A stretch of DNA of 49,096 nucleotides from an uncultured Campylobacterales bacterium. Its GTDB lineage: Bacteria; Campylobacterota; Campylobacteria; Campylobacterales; Sulfurimonadaceae. The first letter of the stretch is position 1. Each line of letters opens with the position of its first letter. The notes beneath the pieces were generated by a model. The model was not told the DNA's origin. It ran no database searches and was given only the letters and a program-made list of their open reading frames with translations. Of the stretch, positions 9,253 through 18,321 are shown piece by piece. The stretch is from assembly GCA_903885085.1 (NCBI GenBank), contig CAISHH010000076.1:1-49096 (forward strand), in the 5' to 3' direction. Position numbers and translations under genes: made by a program.

Positions 9253-9900
9253 TTGCTTAAATATATAGTTATATTTCTTCTCTCAATTGCTGTAATGGAT
9301 GCAAGAGTAAACCCTTTTTTCCCGCCAAAAGATGATCAGTCTCTCACTATCACAACAAATACTCCAGAAGTACATGAACCTCTCAGACAAGCTACATTGT
9401 CACTCCCATCGAGTGCCAGAATTATCAAAGAGGTCACAGTGGAATATATTAACTTAGATGGTTCCACTGAGCGTAAATCTATCACGCTTGATAATAGTAT
9501 TGACTGGCATATTCCACTTGTGTTATCGCAGGCAAATGTTAATAATACTGTTATGAATAATGTTCCCGCAGTATCTAGACAGATCAAACAAGAGACTCAA
9601 TACAGAGAATTAGCAGATTTTAAGTTCATATCTTTTGACTCAAAAGGTAAAACAATCAAATTGAATACAAAAGATAAGTATATTCGCAATTTTCTAATTG
9701 TAAATCCCTATAGAATTGTTATAGATTTTAAGGGAGAATACAGTTTTCGTTCTTTTTCTAAATTGATTTTAAATAATATAATTAAGTCTATACATATTGG
9801 AAATCATAATGGATTTTACAGGGTTGTTCTTGAGCTTGATGGGCAATACAAATATAGTTTTTCACAAGAAGGAAATAGCTGTATTCTTCATTTAAACTAA
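9253..9900 (+). CDS. AMIN-domain envelope protein
   Basis: A 215-aa exported protein, starting with TTG at 9253 behind AAAAAGGTAGA. Signal peptide about residues 1-17 (YIVIFLLSIAVMDA). A proline-rich linker is followed by a C-terminal AMIN-like beta domain (about 115-215) with the pattern FDSKGKTIKLNTKDKYIRNFLIVNPYRIVIDF and IGNHNGFYRVVLELDG. AMIN domains bind peptidoglycan or target envelope proteins to septa or poles. Its neighbour is an FtsB-like protein, which fits a cell-wall or division role; that is an inference. Confidence 0.7.
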   Translation: MLKYIVIFLLSIAVMDARVNPFFPPKDDQSLTITTNTPEVHEPLRQATLSLPSSARIIKEVTVEYINLDGSTERKSITLDNSIDWHIPLVLSQANVNNTVMNNVPAVSRQIKQETQYRELADFKFISFDSKGKTIKLNTKDKYIRNFLIVNPYRIVIDFKGEYSFRSFSKLILNNIIKSIHIGNHNGFYRVVLELDGQYKYSFSQEGNSCILHLN

Positions 9901-9939
9901 TTTAAGACTTCAAATCAAAAAATCAATTTAGGAATTTTT

Positions 9940-11208
9940 ATGCCAATTATTAAAATAACCGATCAAGAAGCACTTGATTACCATCAGTTTCCATCTCCTG
10001 GAAAAATATCTGTAGAGTCAACAAAATCGATGAATACACAAAGAGATTTAGGTCTTGCATATACTCCTGGAGTTGCAGTTCCTTGTTTGGAAATTCAAAA
10101 AGATGCGGACAATGCATATAAATATACAGCCAAATCGAACCTTGTTGCAGTTATCTCCAATGGAACCGCTGTTTTAGGTCTTGGTGACATCGGTGCACTT
10201 GCTTCCAAGCCCGTTATGGAAGGCAAAGGGATACTTTTTAAAAAGTTTAGCGGACTCGATTCTTTTGATATAGAAGTGGATGAAAAAGATATCCAAAAAT
10301 TTTGTGATGTAGTTATTGCAATAGCTCCTACATTCGGCGGTATTAATTTAGAAGATATCAAAGCACCTGAATGTTTTGAGATAGAGCGCATCTTAGTTGA
10401 GAGATTAGATATCCCGGTTATGCATGATGATCAGCATGGAACAGCGGTTATAAGTGCGGCTGGTATTATCAATGCGTGTAAGATAACAAATAGAAAAATA
10501 GAAGAATTGAAAATCGTTGTTGTAGGTGCTGGTGCTGCAGCGATTAGTTGCGCAAGACTTTATAGACATTTGGGTGTGAAAAATATTTTTTTAATTGATT
10601 CTAAGGGCGTTGTAGATGTATCTAGAGATGATATCAATGAATATAAAAAAGAGTTTATAGCTTTAAATCCAATGACACAAGAAGAGGTTTTTACAAATGC
10701 GGATATTGTCGTGGGACTCTCAAAACCGGGAAGTTTTACTGTTGAGCATGTTAAATTAATGGCTCAAGATCCTATTGTATTTACTCTTGCAAATCCAACT
10801 CCAGAAATATTTCCACAGGATGTTATAGCCGTTAGACCAGATGCGATCATTGCAACAGGAAGAAGTGATATTGCAAATCAGGTAAATAATGTCTTAGGCT
10901 TTCCATTTATCTTCAGAGGCGCTATGGATGTCAGAGCAAAAAAGATAAATATGGAGATGAAAGTAGCGGCTTCTTATGCGCTTGCAGAGCTTACATGTAA
11001 GGAAGTTCCAGAATATCTGTGTGAGATTTATGATACGAAGCTTTCATTTGGAAGAGAATATATTATTCCAAAGCCATTTGATAAAAGACTGATTGTTGAA
11101 GTGAGTGCCGCAGTTGCAGAGGCAGCCATTAAAAGTGGATCTTCTACTATGAAAGATTTTGATATTTCTGCCTATAAAAAGTCTCTTGAATTAAGAATTA
11201 AATCGTAA
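9940..11208 (+). CDS. NAD(P)-dependent malic enzyme (short form)
   Basis: Oxidative decarboxylation of malate to pyruvate. The 422-aa protein has the bacterial short-form architecture: YTPGVAVPCLEI, GTAVLGLGDIGALASKPVMEGKGILFK, catalytic MHDDQHGTAV, a Rossmann motif VVVGAGAAAISCARL, and FTLANPTPEIFP. It lacks the phosphotransacetylase-like domain of large MaeB. Residues LTCK (about 351-354) are encoded by a perfect copy of the dispersed palindrome at 10990-11001. The 3' end overlaps the convergent GGDEF/EAL gene by 11 bases. Cofactor preference cannot be decided from the sequence alone. Confidence 0.92.
   Translation: MPIIKITDQEALDYHQFPSPGKISVESTKSMNTQRDLGLAYTPGVAVPCLEIQKDADNAYKYTAKSNLVAVISNGTAVLGLGDIGALASKPVMEGKGILFKKFSGLDSFDIEVDEKDIQKFCDVVIAIAPTFGGINLEDIKAPECFEIERILVERLDIPVMHDDQHGTAVISAAGIINACKITNRKIEELKIVVVGAGAAAISCARLYRHLGVKNIFLIDSKGVVDVSRDDINEYKKEFIALNPMTQEEVFTNADIVVGLSKPGSFTVEHVKLMAQDPIVFTLANPTPEIFPQDVIAVRPDAIIATGRSDIANQVNNVLGFPFIFRGAMDVRAKKINMEMKVAASYALAELTCKEVPEYLCEIYDTKLSFGREYIIPKPFDKRLIVEVSAAVAEAAIKSGSSTMKDFDISAYKKSLELRIKS
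10990..11001. repeat. Dispersed palindrome CTTACATGTAAG, perfect copy in the malic enzyme gene
   Basis: Exact copy, in frame, encoding Leu-Thr-Cys-Lys in the C-terminal region of the malic enzyme. Confidence 0.85.
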
Positions 11209-13282
11209 TATCATCCTCCTCAAGGAGAATAGGAGAGGGTTTTCCTATGAAATATCCTTGTGCATATGTGATACCAATTTCTTCAATTGTTTTATATATC
11301 TCCCTATTTTCAACAAACTCAGCAACAGTTTTTGTGCCAATAGCATCTGAAAAACTAGAGATTGCTTTAAATATTTGAAGTTTTTTACTATTGTGATTTA
11401 TCTCTTTAGTGATGGAACCATCTATTTTTAAAATATCTATTTCAAGTTCTGAAAAATATGAAAAGTTGGAATATCCAGTTCCAAAATCATCAATAAGAAT
11501 ATTACATCCAAACTTTTTTACTTTCAAGATAAAATCCTTAACCATACTAAGATTATAAAGATGTTCAGTTTCAAGAAGCTCGATATCAAGGTTTGTGACA
11601 TTTGAAGATTCAAGTTGTGAAAAAAAGATCTCCATAAGTGGAATATTTGAAATATCTTGCATAGAAAAATTGATGGAAAATCTATAACTATTAACTTTTG
11701 CTTTTTGTAAAACATTTTCAATCATAATCTTTGTAATATCTTGATAAAGATTCGTTTGCTGGACGATTGGTAAAAAAGTATAAGGAGTTAAAATAGATCC
11801 ATCTTTTTCTATTATTCTTACAAGGGCTTCATACTTTTCTATTTTTTTGCTTTTTATATTGAGGATTGGTTGATAAAATGTAACAATTCTATCCTCGGCT
11901 ATAGCGTCTTCAACAAGGTTGATAGTATTAATATTAGTTTTGATAGTCTCTAGAAAATTCATTTTTTTATCAAAAAACATATAACGTATTTCTGGTAGTT
12001 TTTTGATATGTTTAAGAGTCATATCCGCATTTTCAAACAATGGATATTCATGGTTAATGGCAATGGAAACAGAAACATGTATAGAGATATCTGACACAAC
12101 AAAGTCATGCGATAAAATAGTATTAGATAAAGAATTGGCAACTATATTGGCATCATGAGTAGATATCTGTTGCAGTAAAATAGCAAATTCATCACCGCCA
12201 ACTCTAAAATATTTTGGAATATAGGATTTTAGAACTTCTAATTGGATAAGTTTTGATATCTCTTGCAAGAGTATATTGCCGATACTATTTCCATAAAGAT
12301 CATTTACTTGTTTGAATTTATCTACGTTGATAAGTAAAAGCGTGTACTCAGTATTTGGAGATGCAACTAATTGTTCAAACTCATATCTGTTAAATAACGA
12401 TGTTAACTTATCATGTGTGAGTAAGTAATCCAGTTGCGTTTGTGTAGCTTTGAGTGTCTTGTTTTCATTTGCTATTTTAATAAGAAGAAAGATAATAATG
12501 CCAAATAAAATTGAAGAGATAGTGATAATAAAGAAGGTAAAATAATTAAGTATCTGCGTGTCATGTGTAGATATATTATCAAAGACTTTATTGGTGCTAC
12601 TTAGTTTTGTATTGATATTGTTTTCTAAAATGATGTTTACAAGTGAGATAAATTCTTTAAAATTATTTTTTAAATAAGCGGCATGAAGATTAAATTTTGT
12701 GATAAACTCTTTTTGTTCTTGGGTATAGTTTACATCTGAACTGAGTAAATTGACATTTGAATCTATATAATCTGAATCAAGAATTCTTCTTGCATTTGAA
12801 AAGGTTGTGATTAATGATGTTATTTGCAAGTGGATGGGATCATTGGAAGAAAAAAGAGCATTACTTTTAGAAGCTTCTCTTGATAAAAAAATAAAAGAGT
12901 TTTTAATTCCTGCATTAATGATAAGATATTTTTGTATGCTATTGATTTTATCATTCACGATAGGACTAAGCTGATTGACATGACTTTTGACATCTGCATA
13001 GTTACTATCATCTAAAATAGACTCATTTTTTAGATGATCGTAATCTGATTGGAGCAGGTTGACATATTTTGCTGTTTCGTCTTGATTATAATAAGCGTAA
13101 ATAGAGCTTTGGAGTATATTATATTTTAGATCTGAATTATCTCTTTCAATATAACTTATAGATGCTCTAAAACTTTTAATTTCGGATGAAAACTTTTGTT
13201 CATACGAGTAAAATGATGAAATAATATAAAACAATCCACTGACTATAAGAGAAAGAAAAAAGATATTTTTATAAAGTTTCAT
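11198..13282 (-). CDS. Membrane GGDEF/EAL protein with DAHL-like periplasmic sensor
   Basis: A 694-aa cyclic di-GMP turnover protein. One membrane segment at about 7-24, a long all-helical periplasmic region to about 245 resembling the double all-helical ligand-binding (DAHL) domain, a second membrane segment (about 246-270), then GGDEF and EAL domains. The GGDEF active site is intact (RVGGDEF, 362-366); no RxxD inhibitory site precedes it. The EAL domain keeps E485 in EALVR, DDFGTGYS, KIDGSI and the YAQGYFIGKP end, so both activities are possible. It overlaps the di-heme peroxidase stop by 4 nt. Which activity dominates cannot be told. Confidence 0.9.
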   Translation of the reverse strand: MKLYKNIFFLSLIVSGLFYIISSFYSYEQKFSSEIKSFRASISYIERDNSDLKYNILQSSIYAYYNQDETAKYVNLLQSDYDHLKNESILDDSNYADVKSHVNQLSPIVNDKINSIQKYLIINAGIKNSFIFLSREASKSNALFSSNDPIHLQITSLITTFSNARRILDSDYIDSNVNLLSSDVNYTQEQKEFITKFNLHAAYLKNNFKEFISLVNIILENNINTKLSSTNKVFDNISTHDTQILNYFTFFIITISSILFGIIIFLLIKIANENKTLKATQTQLDYLLTHDKLTSLFNRYEFEQLVASPNTEYTLLLINVDKFKQVNDLYGNSIGNILLQEISKLIQLEVLKSYIPKYFRVGGDEFAILLQQISTHDANIVANSLSNTILSHDFVVSDISIHVSVSIAINHEYPLFENADMTLKHIKKLPEIRYMFFDKKMNFLETIKTNINTINLVEDAIAEDRIVTFYQPILNIKSKKIEKYEALVRIIEKDGSILTPYTFLPIVQQTNLYQDITKIMIENVLQKAKVNSYRFSINFSMQDISNIPLMEIFFSQLESSNVTNLDIELLETEHLYNLSMVKDFILKVKKFGCNILIDDFGTGYSNFSYFSELEIDILKIDGSITKEINHNSKKLQIFKAISSFSDAIGTKTVAEFVENREIYKTIEEIGITYAQGYFIGKPSPILLEEDDITI

Positions 13283-14208
13283 ATTTTTTCTTTTAAAATC
13301 TTTGGAGTTTCTCCATCTAAAGTTTTAAGAAATTTTACAATTTTCTCTATCTCTTGATTTGAAAGTGTACTCCCGAGTTGATATCTTGACATGGCTATTA
13401 CAGAATCTTTAAGAGTTTTTGCACTGCCATCATGGAGATAGGGAGCCGTTTGTGATATATTTCTCAGCGTGGGAACTTTAAAAACATTTTTATAATCTGG
13501 ATCATGCGTAATAGAGTAAAGGTCAGGGTAGTTTTTTTGATTTTTGTACTCTTCAAATAAACCGATTTTTTGCATAGAATTACCCCCGAGATTAATACCG
13601 TTATGGCAGGTTATACAACCTACTTGTTTAAAAAGCGTGTATCCATCTATCTCATCTTGAGATAAGCTTTTTTCCCCTCTTAGATATCTATCAAATCTTG
13701 AGTTTGGAGTTGTTAAAGCTTTTTCAAACTCAACAATGGCATCGATAACTTGTGAAAATTGTATGGTATTGGTTTTGTATATCTGAAGGAAGAGAGATCT
13801 GTAGAGTTGCGAAGCAGATAGTTCTTTTTCTACATCTTTGTTTGTCATATTGAGTTCTACAGGATTATGGATAGGGCCATTGGCTTGTTGATAAAGATCT
13901 TGTGCTCGACCATTCCAAAACTGTTTGAAATTGTATCGTGCATTTAAAACAGTAGGAGACTGTATGTTTCCTTTTTTATTATAAACACCAAATGAGACCT
14001 TATTTCTGTCTGCACCACCACCAGAAAAGATATCATGACAACTAGCGCATGCGACACTATTTGTACTAGATAAAATAGGATCCATAAATAAGCGATAACC
14101 AAGTAATGCTTTTTGTTTATCATATGGAGCATTGAGTGGAATTGGTGAAATGGGCTCTTTAGCAAAAACAGTAAGGCCAAAAAATAGCGTCAAAACAAAG
14201 TATCTCAT
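13279..14208 (-). CDS. Di-heme cytochrome c peroxidase family protein
   Basis: A 309-aa periplasmic protein with a signal peptide (about 1-16, ending TVFA) and two heme c motifs, CASCH near residue 55 and CITCH near 200. Family blocks are LGYRLFMDPILS, PTVLNARYNFKQFWNGRA, GPIHNPVELNM and KVPTLRNISQTAPYLHDGS. Such enzymes reduce hydrogen peroxide with electrons from cytochrome c; MauG-like oxidases share the fold, so the substrate is not certain. Its ATGA junction with the downstream GGDEF/EAL gene implies coupled translation, suggesting a functional link between periplasmic redox chemistry and c-di-GMP. Confidence 0.9.
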   Translation of the reverse strand: MRYFVLTLFFGLTVFAKEPISPIPLNAPYDKQKALLGYRLFMDPILSSTNSVACASCHDIFSGGGADRNKVSFGVYNKKGNIQSPTVLNARYNFKQFWNGRAQDLYQQANGPIHNPVELNMTNKDVEKELSASQLYRSLFLQIYKTNTIQFSQVIDAIVEFEKALTTPNSRFDRYLRGEKSLSQDEIDGYTLFKQVGCITCHNGINLGGNSMQKIGLFEEYKNQKNYPDLYSITHDPDYKNVFKVPTLRNISQTAPYLHDGSAKTLKDSVIAMSRYQLGSTLSNQEIEKIVKFLKTLDGETPKILKEKI

Positions 14209-14232
14209 AGTTAAAAGATTATATCACACTTT

Positions 14233-14895
14233 TTAGATGAGTTGATAAAATTTTTTGAGCCCTTTTGCCGCTTTTTGATCGAGAGTATAAGAGATTTTCT
14301 CAAGATAATGAAGAATCTCATTTTCTTCAATTCCTGTTCTTAAAGAAGCAGCTTTGAGTATATATCTCGGTATTTTTACTTTTGTTTTTGAGAAGTTTTT
14401 TTCAATCTTTTTGATTTGAGTTGTATGCTTATGGTACGTTAAAAGAGCAAAGACAAAAGGAAAATGGTACTTTTCATTCCAGAGTTTTGCAAGATCAATG
14501 TGAGGTTTTCCGCTCAGGTAATACTTGAGTGCTTTATCACCTATAAGCACTTCACCGTGAACTCCTAAAATATTTGCTAAGACATTTGAAGTTGCCGACT
14601 CTTTATCTTTTTTACTCTCATCACTCGGAATAACAATGACGCTACATACCTCTTTTTTCGCGATTATACCAAGCTTTGCATATTTTTGTTTTTTTGCTTT
14701 GATGCTAGAGATAAAGGCCGCATCCACTAGATGTTTTTCATAAAGAATATTTATTTTTGCAGGAACACTCTTCTTATATTCCATGGTCATAGATTCTCTT
14801 GAAGAGCGGCTGAAACGTTTCATAAAAACGTGAAAAGGTAAAAGATTGAGATATTCTATTTTTCCAAAAACCAACTTAAAAATCCCTCCATACAC
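14233..14895 (-). CDS. mqnA: Chorismate dehydratase MqnA (futalosine menaquinone pathway)
   Basis: First step of the futalosine pathway: chorismate to 3-enolpyruvyl-benzoate. The 220-aa protein has FGKIEYLNLLPFHVFM, DAAFISSIKAKK (the usual A-x-I-S-S-I-E segment), IAKKEVCSVIVI, EVLIGDKALKYYL and LWNEKYHFPFVFALLTYHK, all in MqnA order. It is shorter than most MqnA proteins (about 270-290 aa), with reduced loops; I recall compact versions in Campylobacterota. It is a single gene between a peroxidase and the divergent moaD. mqnD is 8 kb away, so the pathway genes are scattered. Confidence 0.85.
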   Translation of the reverse strand: MYGGIFKLVFGKIEYLNLLPFHVFMKRFSRSSRESMTMEYKKSVPAKINILYEKHLVDAAFISSIKAKKQKYAKLGIIAKKEVCSVIVIPSDESKKDKESATSNVLANILGVHGEVLIGDKALKYYLSGKPHIDLAKLWNEKYHFPFVFALLTYHKHTTQIKKIEKNFSKTKVKIPRYILKAASLRTGIEENEILHYLEKISYTLDQKAAKGLKKFYQLI

Positions 14896-14935
14896 TTACA
14901 TGTAAACGAATTATATCAACATTTTTCGATATAAT
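14895..14935 (+). promoter_or_regulatory. moaD promoter (TATAAT) with palindrome variant upstream
   Basis: TATAAT at 14930-14935, 29 bases before the moaD ATG, in the divergent mqnA-moaD gap. An 11/12 copy of the dispersed palindrome (14895-14906, CTTACATGTAAA) overlaps the mqnA start codon. Confidence 0.6.
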
Positions 14936-14963
14936 TTGCTTAAAAACTTAAAGAAGGTTATGT

Positions 14964-15185
14964 ATGGTACGAGTTGAATTTTTAGGTCCGATTCAAAAAG
15001 AACCGCTTAATATAGAAGCAAATACTCTTAGCGATGTTGCAAAAATTTTGAGTCAAGATGAGGAGCTCAAAGAGTGGATTGCAACAAGTGCAGTTGCTGT
15101 GAATGACATGCTTGTTTCCTCCCTTGATATACCTCTAAAAGATGGAGATAAAATCTCACTTTTACCTCCAGTTTGCGGTGGTTGA
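14964..15185 (+). CDS. moaD: Molybdopterin synthase sulfur-carrier subunit
   Basis: A 73-aa ubiquitin-like protein ending in Gly-Gly (PPVCGG), whose C-terminus is thiocarboxylated to donate sulfur to precursor Z. Features LSDVAKIL, VAVNDMLV and LKDGDKISLLPPVCGG fit MoaD. A preceding ATG at 14960 is out of frame and quickly stops. It is first in moaD-moaE-moeA, with moaE starting two bases after the stop. Confidence 0.93.
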   Translation: MVRVEFLGPIQKEPLNIEANTLSDVAKILSQDEELKEWIATSAVAVNDMLVSSLDIPLKDGDKISLLPPVCGG

Positions 15186-15187
15186 GA

Positions 15188-15634
15188 ATGTTAGAACTTT
15201 ATAAGGGTGCACTTGACGTTCCTGTGATTTTAAAAAGATGGTATGAAGAGGAAGCGCCAAATAATTATGGTGCTTATATCCCTTTTGTGGGAACAGTAAG
15301 AGCTGAAGATGGTATAGAGGGACTTAGTTTTGATATCTACGAGCCAATCTTGCAAAGCTGGTTTCGCGCGTGGGAACAAAAAGCAAATGACAAAGGCGCA
15401 AAAGTCGTAATGGCGCACTCTATCGGTGATGTGATGGTTCATGAGTCTTCTTACATCGCAGCAGTTTTTTCACCCAAAAGACGCGTTGCGCTAGAGTTGA
15501 TTGATGAGTATGTTGAAGACTTTAAAGCAAGCGCACCTATCTGGAAATATGACATTATTGATAACAAAAGAATCTACGCAAAAGAACGCTCAACACAGAT
15601 CAAAGGCAGTGGACTTTTGGGAGGGATACAATGA
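15188..15634 (+). CDS. moaE: Molybdopterin synthase catalytic subunit
   Basis: Forms the MoaD2-MoaE2 complex that converts precursor Z to molybdopterin. The 148-aa sequence has the conserved GAYIPFVGTVRAED, a YEPI segment, AHSIGDVMVHESSYIAAVFSPKR and APIWKYDI, followed by KERSTQIKGSG. An in-frame GTG at 15173 would overlap moaD and add five residues; ATG 15188 is chosen because the family N-terminus begins at MLELYKG. Its stop overlaps the moeA ATG. Molybdenum enzymes (for example nitrate or formate oxidoreductases) are implied elsewhere in the genome. Confidence 0.95.
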   Translation: MLELYKGALDVPVILKRWYEEEAPNNYGAYIPFVGTVRAEDGIEGLSFDIYEPILQSWFRAWEQKANDKGAKVVMAHSIGDVMVHESSYIAAVFSPKRRVALELIDEYVEDFKASAPIWKYDIIDNKRIYAKERSTQIKGSGLLGGIQ

Positions 15635-16842
15635 GTTTTATCTCTTATGAAGCCTCACAAAACATGTTGCACCTCTTACACGTAGGCACTTTGCGCTATG
15701 AAAATGTATTTTTATCAGATGCTCTTGGACGTATCTTGTATGAAGATATTGTAGCAGCTGAGTCTTCTCCGGAATTTCCTACTAGTGCTATGGATGGATA
15801 TGCGATTATAGCAGATGATCAAGAGCTTGGCCGTCTTGAAATCCTTGGAGATAATCCAGCCGGAAGTGATGAGACAAGAACTGTGACAACTGGATGTTGT
15901 ATCAAAACTTTTACAGGTTCGATGATGCCAGAAGGCGCTGATACTCTTATCCAGATTGAAAATGTTACAGTGGCGGGCAATGAAATTATCATAGATCGTG
16001 CTGTGAAAAATGGCTCGAGTGTGCGTCCGATTGGTGAGAGTTATAAAAGTGGCGATATCCTTATAGCAAAAGGTACGAAGCTTTCTTTTGCAGAAATCGG
16101 TGTTATGGCAGGGCTTAATAAAGTGATGATAAAGGTCGTAATCAAGCCCCGCGTAGCAGTGCTTTCAACTGGAAGCGAGATCTTAGATCTAGCAGAAGCT
16201 GCGCTTACTTCTTCACAGATAAGAAGTTCGAACAACTATACGATTGAAGCGATGGCAAAAATGGCTGGTGCAGATATCGTTCAGCTTGGCGTTGTCAAAG
16301 ATGATAAAGTTTCTATTATGGAAAGTTTTGAGAATGCTCTAGGTTCTGCGGATATTGTCATTTCTACTGGAGGTGTGAGTGTCGGGGATTACGATTTTGT
16401 TAAAGATATCGTTCCTCGTCTTGGCGCTGAAGTGATTTATAAAGGTGTCAATATTAAACCTGGGCAGCATATTATGCTCGCACAGCGTGAGAACAAATTT
16501 ATCTTAGCACTTCCAGGATTTGCATATTCTTCAACTGTTACAGCACTTTTATATGCAGTGCCTCTTATCTATAGATATTTAGGAATGGATGCAGATTTAC
16601 CTGTTATCGAAGCAAGACTTAGTGAAAATTTCTATAAAAAATCGAGAAAAACAGAGTTTACAGCTTGTAATCTTTTACTTGAAGATGGCACTTATAAAGT
16701 TGATTTTAAAGATAAAAAATCGGGTACATCTGCAATACTGACAAATCTTTTAAATGGTTCAGCGCTGATGATAAGTGGCGAGGAAGATGGAGATTTAGAG
16801 GAGGGAATGCTTGTACATGTAATCCCTATAGAGAAATTATAA
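15631..16842 (+). CDS. moeA: Molybdopterin molybdotransferase MoeA
   Basis: Inserts molybdate into adenylated molybdopterin. The 403-aa protein has SSPEFPTSAMDGYAI near residue 50, FTGSMMPEGADTLIQIE, GSSVRPIGESYKSGD, VAVLSTGSEIL and STGGVSVGDYDFVKDI of the MogA-like domain, and ALPGFAYSSTVTA where most family members have LPGNPVS. Length is normal. It overlaps moaE by 4 nt and ends the operon before a hairpin shared with the convergent MFS gene. A weak palindrome match (TACATGTA) is present at 16814-16821. Confidence 0.95.
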   Translation: MSFISYEASQNMLHLLHVGTLRYENVFLSDALGRILYEDIVAAESSPEFPTSAMDGYAIIADDQELGRLEILGDNPAGSDETRTVTTGCCIKTFTGSMMPEGADTLIQIENVTVAGNEIIIDRAVKNGSSVRPIGESYKSGDILIAKGTKLSFAEIGVMAGLNKVMIKVVIKPRVAVLSTGSEILDLAEAALTSSQIRSSNNYTIEAMAKMAGADIVQLGVVKDDKVSIMESFENALGSADIVISTGGVSVGDYDFVKDIVPRLGAEVIYKGVNIKPGQHIMLAQRENKFILALPGFAYSSTVTALLYAVPLIYRYLGMDADLPVIEARLSENFYKKSRKTEFTACNLLLEDGTYKVDFKDKKSGTSAILTNLLNGSALMISGEEDGDLEEGMLVHVIPIEKL

Positions 16843-16848
16843 GTTTTA

Positions 16849-16874
16849 TTTCTAAACGCAAAAGCGTTTAGAAA
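16849..16874. terminator. Hairpin between convergent moeA and MFS genes
   Basis: Perfect 11-bp stem TTTCTAAACGC (16849-16859) / GCGTTTAGAAA (16864-16874) with an AAAA loop, seven bases after the moeA stop and 10 bases before the MFS stop. No long U tract follows on either strand, so it is a probable bidirectional terminator and not a classic one. Confidence 0.65.
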
Positions 16875-16884
16875 CGAATAAAAG

Positions 16885-18207
16885 CTATTTTAAAATCTTC
16901 GCTTTTATCTCATCTTCACCTATACTTGCACTCACATATTTTACAACTACTAATTTTTCTGTTTCATTGATATACCATTCTGCAATATGTTCATGCTCAA
17001 GTGCATTTAATTTTTGCATATCAACATGATCTTCAGGGATGTAAAGATGAGAATGTTTGATTGGATTTTGAAGTTTAAAAGTCCATAAAAGCCATAAAAA
17101 TGCTATGGCCGCAGCGCTGAGACCAAGCACTTCACGGTTTGAAAAATCTAAGAACATCCCCGCCGCTGTACCGCCGACAAAGGTCATAAAGTATGAAAAA
17201 GAGTTCGCGATTCCAAGTGCAGCACCTTTTTGGTGTACTTTTGCAAATTTTGAGATCATAGACTGAACAAGAGGTTCCATCATATTAAATCCGATAAAAA
17301 AGCTTACAACACCTACAACGAAAAGAACACTCGAAGTAGCAAGCCCCATGAGTAAAAATGAGGCAATAAAAAGCACTATTGAGATTAAAAAGATTTGTTT
17401 AGGTTTATTGTATTTTTCACCAAAAACAGCTGCAGGTCCCATCGCTACAAGTCCGAGTATCATAGCTGGAACGTAAGCCATCCATAGATCGGCTTTTGCC
17501 CAGTTAAAAGTGTAAAGTTTATCTGTCAGTATGATAGGGATGATAACAAATGCCATAGTCATAAGACCTTTTTGCATACCGTTGATAATAATCATATTTA
17601 AAAGATTTGAATCTTTTAAAATATCCGATGTCTTAGTAGAAGCGTGATAAATATGTTTTATTTTTGGAGGTGTTGGAACATTTGTAAAAAGTACCACCAT
17701 AGCAACAAGTGACAAAAGAGCAGTGATCCAAAAGAGAGTATCAACACCATAATGAGCACCAACAACAGGTCCAACTCCCATAGCGAAAGCAAAACTAAGA
17801 GCGATTGTTCCACCCATCATAGCCATTGCTTTACCGCGAACTTCCTCTTCTACGAGGTCGCTGATCATAGCTGTTACAACAGAACCGATAGCGCCAGCAC
17901 CTTGTAAAAAGCGACCAATCATAAGCATATAAATATCTGTGCTCATAGCCGCGACAACTGAACCGATGAGGAAAATGACAAGGCCGATAAAGATGGTTGG
18001 TTTACGACCAATCTTATCACTCATAGTACCAAAAGGAACTTGAAAAATAGTCTGAGTGAGAGCATAACCACCAACAATAATACCAACAAGTAAAGGCGTT
18101 GCGCCTGGAAGGGACATGGCATAAACTGAGAGAACGGGAAGAACTAAAAATAGTCCCAAAAAGCGAAGGGACAAGATTCCGGAGAGCGGAAGGACTTTTT
18201 TGAACAT
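16885..18207 (-). CDS. MFS transporter with soluble C-terminal domain (YajR-like)
   Basis: A 440-aa major facilitator protein with 12 hydrophobic segments. The loop 2-3 motif A is present as GTMSDKIGRKP (60-70), followed by GRFLQGAGAIGSVVTAMISDLV (motif B/C region). After the last membrane segment there is a soluble tail of about 65 residues ending EKLVVVKYVSASIGEDEIKAKI, resembling the small ferredoxin-like domain of E. coli YajR. Substrate unknown; probably a drug- or metabolite-proton antiporter. ATG 18207 is preferred to the TTG one codon upstream. Transcribed alone from a promoter divergent from rdgB. Confidence 0.85.
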   Translation of the reverse strand: MFKKVLPLSGILSLRFLGLFLVLPVLSVYAMSLPGATPLLVGIIVGGYALTQTIFQVPFGTMSDKIGRKPTIFIGLVIFLIGSVVAAMSTDIYMLMIGRFLQGAGAIGSVVTAMISDLVEEEVRGKAMAMMGGTIALSFAFAMGVGPVVGAHYGVDTLFWITALLSLVAMVVLFTNVPTPPKIKHIYHASTKTSDILKDSNLLNMIIINGMQKGLMTMAFVIIPIILTDKLYTFNWAKADLWMAYVPAMILGLVAMGPAAVFGEKYNKPKQIFLISIVLFIASFLLMGLATSSVLFVVGVVSFFIGFNMMEPLVQSMISKFAKVHQKGAALGIANSFSYFMTFVGGTAAGMFLDFSNREVLGLSAAAIAFLWLLWTFKLQNPIKHSHLYIPEDHVDMQKLNALEHEHIAEWYINETEKLVVVKYVSASIGEDEIKAKILK

Positions 18208-18243
18208 CAATAAACCTTTATATCAACTATTAAGAAGTTTCAA

Positions 18244-18249
18244 ATTATA
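18244..18249 (-). promoter_or_regulatory. -10 box for the MFS gene
   Basis: TATAAT reading on the minus strand, 37 bases upstream of the MFS ATG, in the MFS-rdgB divergent gap (18208-18321). Confidence 0.5.
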
Positions 18250-18321
18250 ATCCACAAATAGTTTATAGAATGTAAATGATTTCAAACTTAAAAAGTTTAA
18301 AGATAAAAATAAGGGAAGCGC

